Below are positions 9,241 through 17,664 of a stretch of 64,000 nt of DNA, piece after piece; within the stretch, counting starts at the first letter, position 1, and the number at the start of each line of letters is the position of its first letter. The translations under genes were made by a program, and so were the position numbers. The notes under the pieces were generated by a model. That model did no database searches. It was given only the letters and a program-made list of their open reading frames with translations, and was not told the DNA's origin. The DNA comes from Calothrix membranacea FACHB-236 (GTDB lineage Bacteria > Cyanobacteriota > Cyanobacteriia > Cyanobacteriales > Nostocaceae), in NCBI RefSeq assembly GCF_014696315.1, contig NZ_JACJPX010000012.1:1-64000 (forward strand). Reading direction: 5' to 3'.

Positions 9241-10203
9241 ATGACTAATGTATTATGGCTACAAGGTGGAGCTTGTTCTGGTAACACCATGTCTTTTTTG
9301 AATGCCGAAGATCCTACAGTTTGTGATTTAATTTCCGACTTCGGTATTAACGTCCTGTGGCATCCTTCTTTGGGCATCGAACTTGGTAATAATCTGCAAA
9401 AACTCTTGCGGGATTGTATTTCCGGCAAAATTCCTCTAGATATTTTGGTATTTGAAGGGACTGTAGTTAATGCCCCTAATGGTACAGGTGAATGGAATCG
9501 CTTTGCTGAGCGACCGATGAAAGATTGGTTAGCAGACTTATCAAAAGTAGCGTCATTTGTCGTCGCTGTAGGAGACTGCGCTACTTGGGGAGGAATACCC
9601 GCCATGTCACCCAACCCCAGCCAATCCCAAGGTTTACAATTTCTCAAGCGCAAGGAAGGTGGCTTTTTAGGTAAAGACTACCGCGCCAAATCTGGCTTAC
9701 CAGTCATCAATATTCCTGGATGTCCAGCCCATCCAGATTGGATTACTCAAATTTTAGTTGCGATCGCCACCGGACGCATAGCCGATATAACACTTGACGA
9801 ACTCAACCGTCCGCAAACCTTCTTCAAGAGTTTTACCCAAACAGGTTGTACCCGCAACGTTCACTTTGCTTTCAAAGCTGGGACAACCGAATTTGGTCAA
9901 CGTAATGGCTGTCTCTTCTACGACTTAGGTTGTCGCGGCCCCATGACTCATTCATCCTGCAACCGTATCCTCTGGAATCGCGTTTCCTCTAAAACTCGTG
10001 CTGGAATGCCTTGTATAGGCTGCACCGAACCGGAATTTCCTTTCTATAACCTCCAACCGGGAACAGTATTTAAGACTCAAACCCTCATGGGAGTTCCGAA
10101 ACAACTACCCCCAGGACTCAAAGCTAAAGACTACGCTTTACTGACAATGATTGCCAAAGATATGGCACCCAGTTGGACAGAAGAGGATATGTTTACGGTT
10201 TAG
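9241..10203 (+). CDS. hupS: Uptake [NiFe]-hydrogenase small subunit
   Basis: HupS carries electrons from the NiFe site of HupL through its Fe-S clusters, recovering H2 produced by nitrogenase. The 320-residue product starts MTNVLWLQGGACSGNTMSF and contains GDCATWGG, INIPGCPAHPDW, GCTRNVHF, GCLFYDLGCRGP and MPCIGCTEPEFPF, which together supply the cluster ligands. The usual CxxC near the N-terminus reads CSGN, as I recall for cyanobacterial group 2a enzymes. There is no Tat signal, consistent with a cytoplasmic-facing enzyme. I start at the ATG at 9241. A GTG 39 bp upstream would add a non-conserved leader. hupL follows 136 bp downstream. Confidence 0.95.
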   Translation: MTNVLWLQGGACSGNTMSFLNAEDPTVCDLISDFGINVLWHPSLGIELGNNLQKLLRDCISGKIPLDILVFEGTVVNAPNGTGEWNRFAERPMKDWLADLSKVASFVVAVGDCATWGGIPAMSPNPSQSQGLQFLKRKEGGFLGKDYRAKSGLPVINIPGCPAHPDWITQILVAIATGRIADITLDELNRPQTFFKSFTQTGCTRNVHFAFKAGTTEFGQRNGCLFYDLGCRGPMTHSSCNRILWNRVSSKTRAGMPCIGCTEPEFPFYNLQPGTVFKTQTLMGVPKQLPPGLKAKDYALLTMIAKDMAPSWTEEDMFTV

Positions 10204-10339
10204 TGGTTAGGGACTGGGGACTAGGGATTGGGGACTGGGAAACAAGAAATTTTAAGATTCCAGTACCTAATACCTAACACTTCAAACCTAATCCCTAGTT
10301 CCCGATACCCAATCCCCAATCACCACGAAGGACAGCAGA
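10204..10339 (+). repeat. hupS-hupL intergenic STRR with inverted halves
   Basis: The spacer contains heptamer-like repeats gggactgg/gggattgg (about 10209-10241) and, further on, complementary runs (ctagttcccgatacccaatccccaatc, in about 10296-10321). The transcript can therefore fold into a long imperfect hairpin between hupS and hupL. Comparable repeat hairpins between these genes are known in Nostoc and have been thought to affect the hupS:hupL transcript ratio. That role here is inference. Confidence 0.7.
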
Positions 10340-11935
10340 ATGAGTATTCAAACATTAGATATTTCACCAGTTGGTAGAGTTGAAGGCGATTTAGATGTGC
10401 GGGTGGAAATTACTGACGGACAAGTAGTCAACGCCTGGACGCAAGCCGAACTATTTCGCGGATTTGAAGTGATCCTGAAAGGCAAAGATCCGCAAGCAGG
10501 ATTAATTGTGACACCACGTATATGTGGTATTTGCGGTGCTTCCCATCTTTCTTGTGCATCTTGGGCATTGGATACAGCCTGGCAAACAGAAGTACCACGC
10601 AACGCCATCTTAGCTAGAAATCTTGGACAAATTGTCGAAACAATACAAAGTATTCCTCGGTACTTTTATGGCTTATATGCCATTGACCTCACCAACAAAA
10701 AGTACCAAAACAGTCCATTTTATGAAGAAGCTGTGAGACGCTTTGCGGCTTTTACAGGCAAATCATACGAAATTGGTGTGACTATTTCCGGCAAACCTGT
10801 ACAAATTTACGCCCTTTTAGGTGGACAATGGCCCCATTCTAGCTACATGGTTCCTGGCGGTGTAATGTGCGCCCCCACCCTCACAGATGTAACTCGCGCT
10901 TGGTCAATTCTGGAATATTTCCGGACAAATTGGATTGAACCAGTGTGGTTAGGTTGTTCTATAGAACGCTATGAAGAAATCAAAACCTATGATGACTTCA
11001 TGGCTTGGTTAGATGAAAGCCCCAATCACGCCAATTCTGACTTAGGTTTTTACTGGCGCATGGGTTTGGATATTGGTTTAGATAAATATGGTGCTGGTGT
11101 AGGTAAATATATTTCCTGGGGATATTTACCCCATGAAGACAAATATCAAAAGCCAACTATTGAAGGACGCAATGCAGCCTTAATTATGAAAAGCGGTGTG
11201 TATGACAGCTTCAGCGATACTCACAGCTTGATGGAACATACCTTTGCGCGGGAAAACACCAATCATTCTTGGTATGACGAAGGTACAGGTAGCGTTCACC
11301 CCTTCGATCGCACAACTCAACCTACTCAAAATAATACCAAAGACTTTGATCATGCCTATTCCTGGTCAACTGCGGTCAGTCACATCAATTACGGACGCTT
11401 AGAAGCTGGCCCCTTTGCTAGACAAATGGTTGCAGGTGGAAAACATGGCGAGTCTTGGCAACACTACGATGGCTTTATTTTGAGTATGTTTAAAGCTATG
11501 GGTGGTGCAAGTCTGCATCTGCGCCAATTAGCGCGAATGCACGAGTTGATTAAACTCTACCGTCAAGCTGAACGCTGCTTGCGTGAGTTCCGCTTAAACG
11601 ACCCCTGGTATATCAAACCCAAAGAACAAGATGGGCGTGGCTGGGGTGCAACGGAAGCGGCGCGCGGTGCTTTGTGTCATTGGGTTGAGTTAGAAGGTGG
11701 CAAGATTAAGAACTATCAAGTTATTGCCCCCACTACTTGGAACGTCGGCCCCCGTGATGGTGAAGGTATTCGTGGCCCGATTGAAGAAGCGTTAATTGGT
11801 ACGCCAATTTATGATGCAACTGACCCTGTGGAAGTTGGACATGTCGCCCGTTCCTTTGATTCTTGTTTAGTTTGTACAGTCCACGCCCACGATGCTAAAA
11901 CGGGTAAAGAATTAGCTCGCTTCCGCACCGCTTAG
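10340..11935 (+). CDS. hupL: Uptake [NiFe]-hydrogenase large subunit
   Basis: HupL holds the NiFe(CN)2CO centre that oxidises H2. The 531-residue product has the N-terminal metal motif RICGICGASHLSCA (L1) and the C-terminal DSCLVCTVHAHDAKTGK (L2). The maturation protease would cleave after the His, removing the last ~15 residues. The frame is uninterrupted, so the hupL excision element found inside this gene in some heterocystous strains is absent (or this is rearranged DNA, which is less likely). A usable Shine-Dalgarno (GAAGGACAGCAGA) precedes the ATG. It pairs with hupS upstream, and no hyp genes are in the window. Confidence 0.96.
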   Translation: MSIQTLDISPVGRVEGDLDVRVEITDGQVVNAWTQAELFRGFEVILKGKDPQAGLIVTPRICGICGASHLSCASWALDTAWQTEVPRNAILARNLGQIVETIQSIPRYFYGLYAIDLTNKKYQNSPFYEEAVRRFAAFTGKSYEIGVTISGKPVQIYALLGGQWPHSSYMVPGGVMCAPTLTDVTRAWSILEYFRTNWIEPVWLGCSIERYEEIKTYDDFMAWLDESPNHANSDLGFYWRMGLDIGLDKYGAGVGKYISWGYLPHEDKYQKPTIEGRNAALIMKSGVYDSFSDTHSLMEHTFARENTNHSWYDEGTGSVHPFDRTTQPTQNNTKDFDHAYSWSTAVSHINYGRLEAGPFARQMVAGGKHGESWQHYDGFILSMFKAMGGASLHLRQLARMHELIKLYRQAERCLREFRLNDPWYIKPKEQDGRGWGATEAARGALCHWVELEGGKIKNYQVIAPTTWNVGPRDGEGIRGPIEEALIGTPIYDATDPVEVGHVARSFDSCLVCTVHAHDAKTGKELARFRTA

Positions 11936-11946
11936 GGTAAGATTAC

Positions 11947-11999
11947 GGACACTTGGACAGCAGTAGCTACCAATTAGGAATCTACCTAAACAAGTGTCC
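11947..11999 (+). terminator. Inverted repeat downstream of hupL
   Basis: A perfect 9-bp inverted repeat (GGACACTTG at 11947-11955, CAAGTGTCC at 11991-11999) encloses a 35-nt loop just after the hupL stop. There is no clear T-run, so it may be a processing or stabilising hairpin rather than a simple intrinsic terminator. Confidence 0.4.
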
Positions 12000-12029
12000 T
12001 ACTATTTGCCTCTATTTTTAAATAGCAGA

Positions 12030-12529
12030 TTATTCAATTTCTCCAGCTTCTTTAAGTGCAACATCAATCACTGTTTGACTTAAGCGAATATTATAATTCA
12101 GCATTTTTTGAATAGCTGTTTTAATAGATAATGGATAACCTTCACGTTTAGCACGTAATAGAATTCCTATTGAACCTGTCACCGACAAACCACTTAATCT
12201 GGCTATTCTTCGCCCTACAGATTCATCAATGCAAACAGTAGAAATATTTTCATTTAATGCTAGTTGAATAACTGATGCTTCTCCCAAATCTAAGGAGTTA
12301 AACAGCAAAGGAGAAATAGTTAATGGAGAATTTTGCTTTTGCAACCACGATGCCGATTGAAATTCATATACTCCCAATCCTGTAGAACCACCAGTGAGTA
12401 TTTCTTGGCAGACTTCAAAAGGAACAAAACATCCATATAGAGAGACTGTAAAATATTTAAGTCTCCTAGAGCAGCAATAATAGCAATTAATGGAGAAGTA
12501 TTAATTACTATTTGGTTAGGCTTAGGCAT
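12030..12529 (-). pseudogene. DUF3368 PIN-like toxin, frameshifted
   Basis: The two halves of one DUF3368 (PIN-fold, VapC-like) protein lie in different frames. The N-terminal part (12529 down to about 12430) encodes IVINTSPLIAIIAALGDLNILQSLY. The C-terminal part (to 12030) encodes GVYEFQSASWLQKQ, LDLGEASVIQLALNEN, CIDESVGRRIARL and LSVTGSIGILLRAKREGYP. Restoring one T in the minus-strand run around 12420-12430 reads continuously as DV-x-VPFEVCQEILTGGSTGLGVYEF, which fits the family. The acidic residues expected of a PIN nuclease (TSP near the start, the GEA and DE positions) are present. The partner antitoxin overlaps it by 8 bp. The shift may be real inactivation or a homopolymer sequencing error. 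Confidence 0.85.
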
Positions 12530-12764
12530 TTTCTATATCTGATAATAATTCCTCTTCAGTTAAATCAATCAAGGGGATTCCATAATCATTAAGTTTGAGA
12601 ATAAAAGTTACCCGATCAACTCCTACTAATGCTGCAGCCATACCAGAGGAAAGACGTTTCATTTCATATAATTTAACTGCCATAGCCCATTTAGATTCTT
12701 GTTCAAATTCTTCTCTGGTTTTACCAACAGCATCAGGTAATGTCTCTGGGTAATTAATTGTCAT
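12522..12764 (-). CDS. UPF0175 family antitoxin-like protein
   Basis: UPF0175 proteins are small helix-turn-helix-like partners of DUF3368 toxins. The product reads TINYPETLPDAVGKTREEFE, KLYEMKRLSSGMAAALVGVD and VTFILKLNDYGIPLIDLTEEEL, all typical of the family. It overlaps the downstream toxin gene by 8 bp, the usual toxin-antitoxin coupling. I use the ATG at 12762-12764. In-frame starts at 12776 and 12791 add up to nine residues and cannot be excluded. Because the toxin is frameshifted, this antitoxin may now be an orphan. Confidence 0.82.
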   Translation of the reverse strand: MTINYPETLPDAVGKTREEFEQESKWAMAVKLYEMKRLSSGMAAALVGVDRVTFILKLNDYGIPLIDLTEEELLSDIENA

Positions 12765-12843
12765 TTCAAAAGGCATATATTTTTTTAGCAAAACTATGGG
12801 AGAGGTGCGTTAAGCTAGCGATGCACCCTATATGTACATCATA

Positions 12844-12905
12844 CTCTCTGCATTCTCTGCGGTTAAAAAATCAATTTAACCACAGAGGCACAGAGAACAC
12901 AGAGA
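12844..12905. repeat. Dispersed inverted repeat (ctctgcggtt / aaccacagag family)
   Basis: A fold-back element with left arm ctctctgcattctctgcggtta and complementary right arm taaccacagaggcacagagaacacagag. A second copy of the same family lies at 33298-33346, so it is a dispersed repeat in this genome. Confidence 0.65.
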
Positions 12906-12947
12906 AAATAGTTCATGGTGATCATTGCGAATTAAGACATAAAAAAA

Positions 12948-12970
12948 GAGGCAGATAAATTATCTGCCTC
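12948..12970 (-). terminator. Intrinsic terminator of the gdh gene
   Basis: A perfect 10-bp stem (gaggcagata / tatctgcctc, 3-nt loop) lies directly after the dehydrogenase stop codon. On the minus strand a run of seven T follows, the textbook arrangement of a rho-independent terminator. Confidence 0.9.
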
Positions 12971-12992
12971 AGAACACTATCAGGGATAAAAT

Positions 12993-14282
12993 TTATGGAT
13001 AAAGACCTCTGTCAGTTAGTGCTTGCGCTACACGACCAACACCTAAGGTATAAGCTGCTAACCTTAGAGGAATTTGCCGCAACTTCGATTGTTGAATTAC
13101 TTGATGGTAAGCTTGCACCATCAAATGTTCCATTTCGCGGTTAACTCTTTCCTCATCCCAAAATACGTAAGAAAGACCTTGCACCCATTCCAAATAACTG
13201 ACGACCACACCACCAGCGTTCGCCAAAATATCAGGTAGGACGATCGCACCCCGCGCCTCTAAAGCCCGGTTTGCTTCCAGTGTGACTGGGCCGTTAGCCG
13301 CCTCTGCAATAATCTGCGCTTTGATTTGATTTACATTCTCTTCGGTGATTTGATTTTCCAAAGCTGCGGGAATCAGGACATCGCAAGGTAAGGTTAGCAA
13401 ATCTGCATTGCTAATTGCGATCGCATCTGGAAAACCAACAACACTGCGATGATTTCTACTGGTGTAGGCTTTGACTGCGGGAATATCTAAACCAGCTTCA
13501 GAATATATCCCCCCACCACTGGTAGAGACAGCGATAATTTTTGACCCGGCTTCGTATAGTAATTCAGCGGCGGCAATACCTACATTACCAAAACCTTGAA
13601 TCACTACTCGCACTCCTTCTAAGGATCTACCTTGATCCGCCAAAGCTTCGCGAACAATAATCATTGCACCCCGTCCGGTAGCCATTTCCCGTCCTCTGGA
13701 ACCACCTACAGAAATTGGTTTACCAGTAACAACACCAGGAACAGCATGACCCACATTCACGGAATATGTGTCCATCATCCAAGCCATCTCACGGGCAGAA
13801 GTTCCCATATCTGGCGCGGGGATGTCTACAGATGGGCCGATATCTTTAATTAATTCGCTGGTGTAACGTCGGGTAATTCGTTCCAATTCGCTAGCACTGT
13901 ACTGTTTTGGATCGATCGCAATTCCTCCCTTTGCACCACCGTAGGGAATTCCTAACAACGCACATTTCCAAGTCATTAGCATTGCTAAAGCAGACACTTC
14001 TCGTAGTGTCACCGCCGGATGGTAACGAATACCACCTTTGTATGGCCCTAAAATATCGGAGTGTTGTACCCGATGCCCTGCTAAAACGCGAATTTCTCCA
14101 TTATCCAGTTTTACCGGAATGGATACTGTCACTACTTTGCGTGGGTGGCTAAGAATTTCTAAGATTCCTTGCTCTAGTTTTAATTCTTTAGCTGCCGCTT
14201 CTAGATAACTACAAGCTTGATCGAATGGACAAATATGCGCTGGAGAAGCAGGTTCCAGCGGCAGCACAGGTGTTGCAATCAT
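12993..14282 (-). CDS. gdhA: Glu/Leu/Phe/Val-type dehydrogenase (probable NAD(P)-glutamate dehydrogenase)
   Basis: The enzyme interconverts a 2-oxo acid plus ammonia and an amino acid, most likely 2-oxoglutarate and glutamate. The 429-residue product has the substrate/catalytic region GPYKGGIRYHP, MTWKCALLGIPYGGAKGGI (catalytic Lys), DIPAPDMGT, and the Rossmann motif VIQGFGNVGIAAAELL. Length and the hexameric-GDH-like motifs favour GdhA over leucine dehydrogenase, which is usually ~350 residues. I set the start at the ATG at 14280-14282, because GGGAG lies 9-13 nt upstream on the minus strand. A longer frame from 14297 would swallow that site. A strong terminator follows. It does not appear linked to the genes on either side. 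Confidence 0.88.
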   Translation of the reverse strand: MIATPVLPLEPASPAHICPFDQACSYLEAAAKELKLEQGILEILSHPRKVVTVSIPVKLDNGEIRVLAGHRVQHSDILGPYKGGIRYHPAVTLREVSALAMLMTWKCALLGIPYGGAKGGIAIDPKQYSASELERITRRYTSELIKDIGPSVDIPAPDMGTSAREMAWMMDTYSVNVGHAVPGVVTGKPISVGGSRGREMATGRGAMIIVREALADQGRSLEGVRVVIQGFGNVGIAAAELLYEAGSKIIAVSTSGGGIYSEAGLDIPAVKAYTSRNHRSVVGFPDAIAISNADLLTLPCDVLIPAALENQITEENVNQIKAQIIAEAANGPVTLEANRALEARGAIVLPDILANAGGVVVSYLEWVQGLSYVFWDEERVNREMEHLMVQAYHQVIQQSKLRQIPLRLAAYTLGVGRVAQALTDRGLYP

Positions 14283-14495
14283 AAAATTTTCTCCCAATCG
14301 CGGTATCTTTGCGAACCGGAATATATATATGTCTGGGGAAAGGCTAAAGGGTAAAGGTTAATGGATTTTTCTTTTCCTTTCCCCTTTAACCGACCAGTAT
14401 TGATATATGCCTAGCTTATCCTTTCTTATAAAGAAATTAGAAAATTTGTAGTTTTTGTTACAATTTTATTTGAAGTTTATGCATTAAAAGCCAAA

Positions 14496-14523
14496 GGAAC
14501 ACAGATTTTCGATTCTGTGTTCC
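14496..14523 (-). terminator. Hairpin downstream of the carotenoid oxygenase gene
   Basis: A perfect 10-bp stem (ggaacacaga / tctgtgttcc) with an 8-nt loop lies 29 bp past the stop of the minus-strand oxygenase gene. It is followed on that strand by a T-rich stretch (tttggctttt), consistent with an intrinsic terminator. Confidence 0.7.
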
Positions 14524-14552
14524 CTTGTAATCAGGCGATCGCTTTTCCGGAA

Positions 14553-16052
14553 TTAGCCTTGTATAAATACCTCAGGCGTAAAACTGCCGTGCAAACCGTA
14601 AGGTATATGATGCTGGAGATGCAAACGCGCGATCGCACCTTTATGCAAATCGCGTGCATCCAAAATTACCACATCTGAGCGCTGATGAGCAGCATCATAA
14701 ACTAAAGCCAATAGCCAGCCGTCATCTTCTGTTTGAGAATTGGGACGAGGGACAAAAATTGGCTCGCCTGTAAAACCGCGGGGTGCAGCACTCCAAAGTT
14801 GTCTTTCACCAGAATCTAAATCGATTTTCAAAATTGCTTGTAAAGGAGCATTCCCTGTTTCTGCATGAGCTGCACCTATATATAGATAACGATACTGGTG
14901 ACCTACCTTATCTGGATGGATAGTAGGAAACTCACAACAACGGCTTTCAATTAACTTCTTTTGCACCGTGCTATTGTGTAATTGCAATGCAAATCGCCAG
15001 AGTTGCCCTGGTGCGATCGCCTCAAAATTAACTTGACGAAAATCGCTTTCGGGTTCGACTTCTGGTAAAGAATCGTAGCAAATCGAGTCAATGACAATTT
15101 CATCTCCCACCTCAAAAGCATTGATGTGATGGAAGACAAAACCTGATTGAGTTTCCAGAATTTTCACACCTGCTTTCGCAGTTTCGGGGTTGCGGGGAAT
15201 GACGATGATCCGAGTTGGCTGATTTGGCTGAAACTTGATACATTCCCCAGCCGAACGGATTCCGAAAGCGAAAGGTAAGGGATTGAAAGTAACAGGATTT
15301 TGGAAGAAGATGCAGTAATTAGGCGTAATCACAAAATCGTGAATGAAGCAGAAACCAGGCACACTATGGGCGTGTTTTCTGATAATTTCACCTGCTGGGT
15401 TTAACTCAAAAATCGTAATTTTTGTAGATAGCCCCGGCTGAATCGAAAAATTGACCAAACAAGGCGCGCCATTATCTTGGTTGCAACTGGGGTCAAGGCG
15501 GGGATGAGCGCTAAAAGCTTCACCTGTTGACAATACACCATTGAAATATTCCCTTCCCAAGGTTTCCAAAGTGTTAGGGTCGAGGTGGTGAGGTTCAGCA
15601 GCTTCCCACAGCGCTAAAAGTTTACTACCCCAGTAGATGACGTTGGTGTTAGCAATATTTTTGAGTTTGAAGTCAAAAAGATTAGCTAGCCAACTGCCGG
15701 GTTTTTGCGTACCAAATACACCACGATAAAGAATTTTTCCCGCTTTTTGTTCTTCTAAATAGGCTTCAGTGCGGATAAAGCGATTGCGAAAATGGGCGCG
15801 ACCATTAATAAAGCTGATGCGGCTAATCATGCCATCACCATCAAAGGGGTGATGAATCTGTTGACCGTTGATATCCAGTAAACCAGGGCCGTTTCTAAAT
15901 AACGTACCTTGCAGCTCTGGGGGAATTTCTCCTTCTATATCATCAATCCAATAATCAAATTCTTGCTTTAAAGATTGATATCCTCCCTGCCAATCTTCGC
16001 GATTGTAGGATTTTTCTAAAATTGCGTTTTCTGGAATTTTTGAACTCTGCAT
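14553..16052 (-). CDS. Carotenoid cleavage oxygenase (apocarotenoid-15,15'-oxygenase-like)
   Basis: Members of this RPE65/CCD family cleave carotenoids or apocarotenoids with a non-haem Fe(II) held by four histidines in a seven-bladed propeller. The 499-residue product has all four His contexts: SAHPRLDP, CFIHDFVITPNY, FVFHHINAFE and IPYGLHGSF near the C-terminus. The N-terminal ELQGTLFRNGPGLLDI motif is typical. Length is close to the ~490 residues of the Synechocystis apocarotenoid oxygenase. No signal peptide is seen. The BT1 transporter gene lies 184 bp upstream on the same strand. The actual substrate (apocarotenal or full-length carotenoid) cannot be read from sequence. Confidence 0.92.
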   Translation of the reverse strand: MQSSKIPENAILEKSYNREDWQGGYQSLKQEFDYWIDDIEGEIPPELQGTLFRNGPGLLDINGQQIHHPFDGDGMISRISFINGRAHFRNRFIRTEAYLEEQKAGKILYRGVFGTQKPGSWLANLFDFKLKNIANTNVIYWGSKLLALWEAAEPHHLDPNTLETLGREYFNGVLSTGEAFSAHPRLDPSCNQDNGAPCLVNFSIQPGLSTKITIFELNPAGEIIRKHAHSVPGFCFIHDFVITPNYCIFFQNPVTFNPLPFAFGIRSAGECIKFQPNQPTRIIVIPRNPETAKAGVKILETQSGFVFHHINAFEVGDEIVIDSICYDSLPEVEPESDFRQVNFEAIAPGQLWRFALQLHNSTVQKKLIESRCCEFPTIHPDKVGHQYRYLYIGAAHAETGNAPLQAILKIDLDSGERQLWSAAPRGFTGEPIFVPRPNSQTEDDGWLLALVYDAAHQRSDVVILDARDLHKGAIARLHLQHHIPYGLHGSFTPEVFIQG

Positions 16053-16184
16053 CTGCTATATATTCTTAAAAAGGATGAAGGATGAAGCCAAAATCGATAA
16101 ACGCTTAAATGTGGGCAAAAAATCAAGTTTTTCTTTATTAATTGCGTTATCCCTTGTTAGGCGAAGTAATTTCACACTTCTGCC

Positions 16185-16240
16185 TTCTCCTGCGGAGACG
16201 CTACCCGTAGCTTGCTTCCCCGGAGGGGTACAGCCTTCAG
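16185..16240. repeat. GC-rich dispersed repeat (gagacgctacccgtag / cttccccggagggg)
   Basis: A block of short palindromic GC-rich words of the type repeated in Nostocales spacers. Related words occur at about 18165-18420 (gagaggctacgcc, cgcgtagcg, cttcccgtaggg). Short frames on both strands here are repeat artefacts. Confidence 0.6.
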
Positions 16241-17664
16241 TTAACTCGGGTGATAGTAGCCTCAACGTCAGTTATCAACTCAGGTAAAAATTGCTCACCT
16301 TGAGTTGCTGAGGCTGGTTGCAATGCTGTGGAAATTTGACTTTGTTCTTGTGCTGCTGGTAGCCAGTTGAGAAATGGCAATGGTAACAGAGTGCTGAGGT
16401 TAGTAATCGTCACTAACAACCACAGAGAATCAAAATTAGTTTCTGTGATTCCCAGCCAATGCATGATAATGGCCCCAAATTCATAGGAAACCATTCCTGC
16501 TAAATTGGAAACCGACATTAATAAAGCAAATAATGTCGCTTCTACTCCAGGGGGACAAAGTCTGGCTGCAAGTACCAATACAGGCATATAGGCAATTTGC
16601 CCCATGACGGTGAGAATTAAGCTATCACCTAAACTAAACCAATGGTCATCTATACCTAAAGCGCGGTTGGTGTGTGTAACTAATAGCAGCATTGTCATTC
16701 CTAGAGCTGCTGATAGTACGGTACTCCAACCAAAGATGACGCGAAAAGGTAAGCTTTTCAGGTATCGCTGAAAAATCCAAATCCCTACTAAAGACGCGAG
16801 ATTTGTAACTAGGCGCACTCTTCCCAAAAATTCTGGTGCAAAGTGCAATTCATTGGTGGTGAAGAAGAAAAAGGCTGAATCAGCAGTTGGTGTAGCTTGC
16901 CAAATAAAGACAAATGCTGTTGGTAGCCAAATTGCTTTTTGGGTAACGGCTTGGCGGAGTTGGCTTAGTTGATGCTTGATGCTGACACTGTTATTTTCAT
17001 GGGAATTTTCCGCACTTTTGCTCACAGGAGATTCGGCAATTAACCAAGCCACAGCCGAAACCAACAGGGGAAAAACGGCGGTAATTAAAAATACAGTGTG
17101 TGTAGAGAAATGCTCTAGCAGCCAGCCGCTAAAATATGCTGTAATCAAACCACCAAATGCAGAAGCACCCCAGCAAATAGATTGTAGTGAACCTGCATCA
17201 GCTTGGGATTCTGCTCTGGCGCGTTCGACTACTAGGGAGTCAACAATCACATCACTGACTGCAACTGAAAGTGACCCCAAGGCGATCGCTAGCGTCGCGG
17301 CCCAGGTAGTATGAACTAATGTTGCGAGGCTTATCCAGGAAATTGTTCCCAAGATCCCCGATAAAATGAGATAAGGGCGGCGGCGATAGCCAAAAATGGG
17401 CAAGCCATCAGAGATAAAACCAAATACTGGCTTGATAATCCAAGGTAAGGCAACTATTCCTAATAGTGCCGACACTTGGGTGGGACTCAGCAACAGTTCA
17501 TCTTTGAGGAAAAAGCTGACGGCTAGACGCGCCAACCCTAAAATTCCTTGGACAAAGTAGACCGTAAGAATGGCGATTAACTCGGCACTGGGTTCATGGC
17601 CGAAGAAAATTTTCTGTTTTACTGAGTCTTTGACCTTGGACAAGCCAGAGGAGTGAATCAGCAT
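16237..17664 (-). CDS. BT1/folate-biopterin transporter family (MFS) protein
   Basis: BT1-family permeases carry folates or pterins across membranes. The 475-residue product is strongly hydrophobic, with about 12 predicted helices. It contains family-typical segments: YFVQGILGLARLAVSFFLKDEL, PWIIKPVFGFISDGLPIFGYRRRPYL (the conserved KP-x-GxxSD and RRRPYL signatures) and SDVIVDSLVVERAR. A Synechocystis homologue (slr0642) has been shown to transport folates (established knowledge). Substrate assignment here is by family only. It lies on the same strand as the carotenoid oxygenase, but a repeat-filled spacer separates them. The ATG is at 17662-17664. Confidence 0.88.
   Translation of the reverse strand: MLIHSSGLSKVKDSVKQKIFFGHEPSAELIAILTVYFVQGILGLARLAVSFFLKDELLLSPTQVSALLGIVALPWIIKPVFGFISDGLPIFGYRRRPYLILSGILGTISWISLATLVHTTWAATLAIALGSLSVAVSDVIVDSLVVERARAESQADAGSLQSICWGASAFGGLITAYFSGWLLEHFSTHTVFLITAVFPLLVSAVAWLIAESPVSKSAENSHENNSVSIKHQLSQLRQAVTQKAIWLPTAFVFIWQATPTADSAFFFFTTNELHFAPEFLGRVRLVTNLASLVGIWIFQRYLKSLPFRVIFGWSTVLSAALGMTMLLLVTHTNRALGIDDHWFSLGDSLILTVMGQIAYMPVLVLAARLCPPGVEATLFALLMSVSNLAGMVSYEFGAIIMHWLGITETNFDSLWLLVTITNLSTLLPLPFLNWLPAAQEQSQISTALQPASATQGEQFLPELITDVEATITRVN

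Noticed and set aside
10340-11935. hupL interruption by a heterocyst excision element
   Set aside because: The reading frame is continuous from L1 to L2 motifs, and no XisC recombinase gene is present in the window.
12844-12905. CRISPR-like or regulatory repeat
   Set aside because: It is a single fold-back copy with one other copy at 33298-33346; there is no spacer array.
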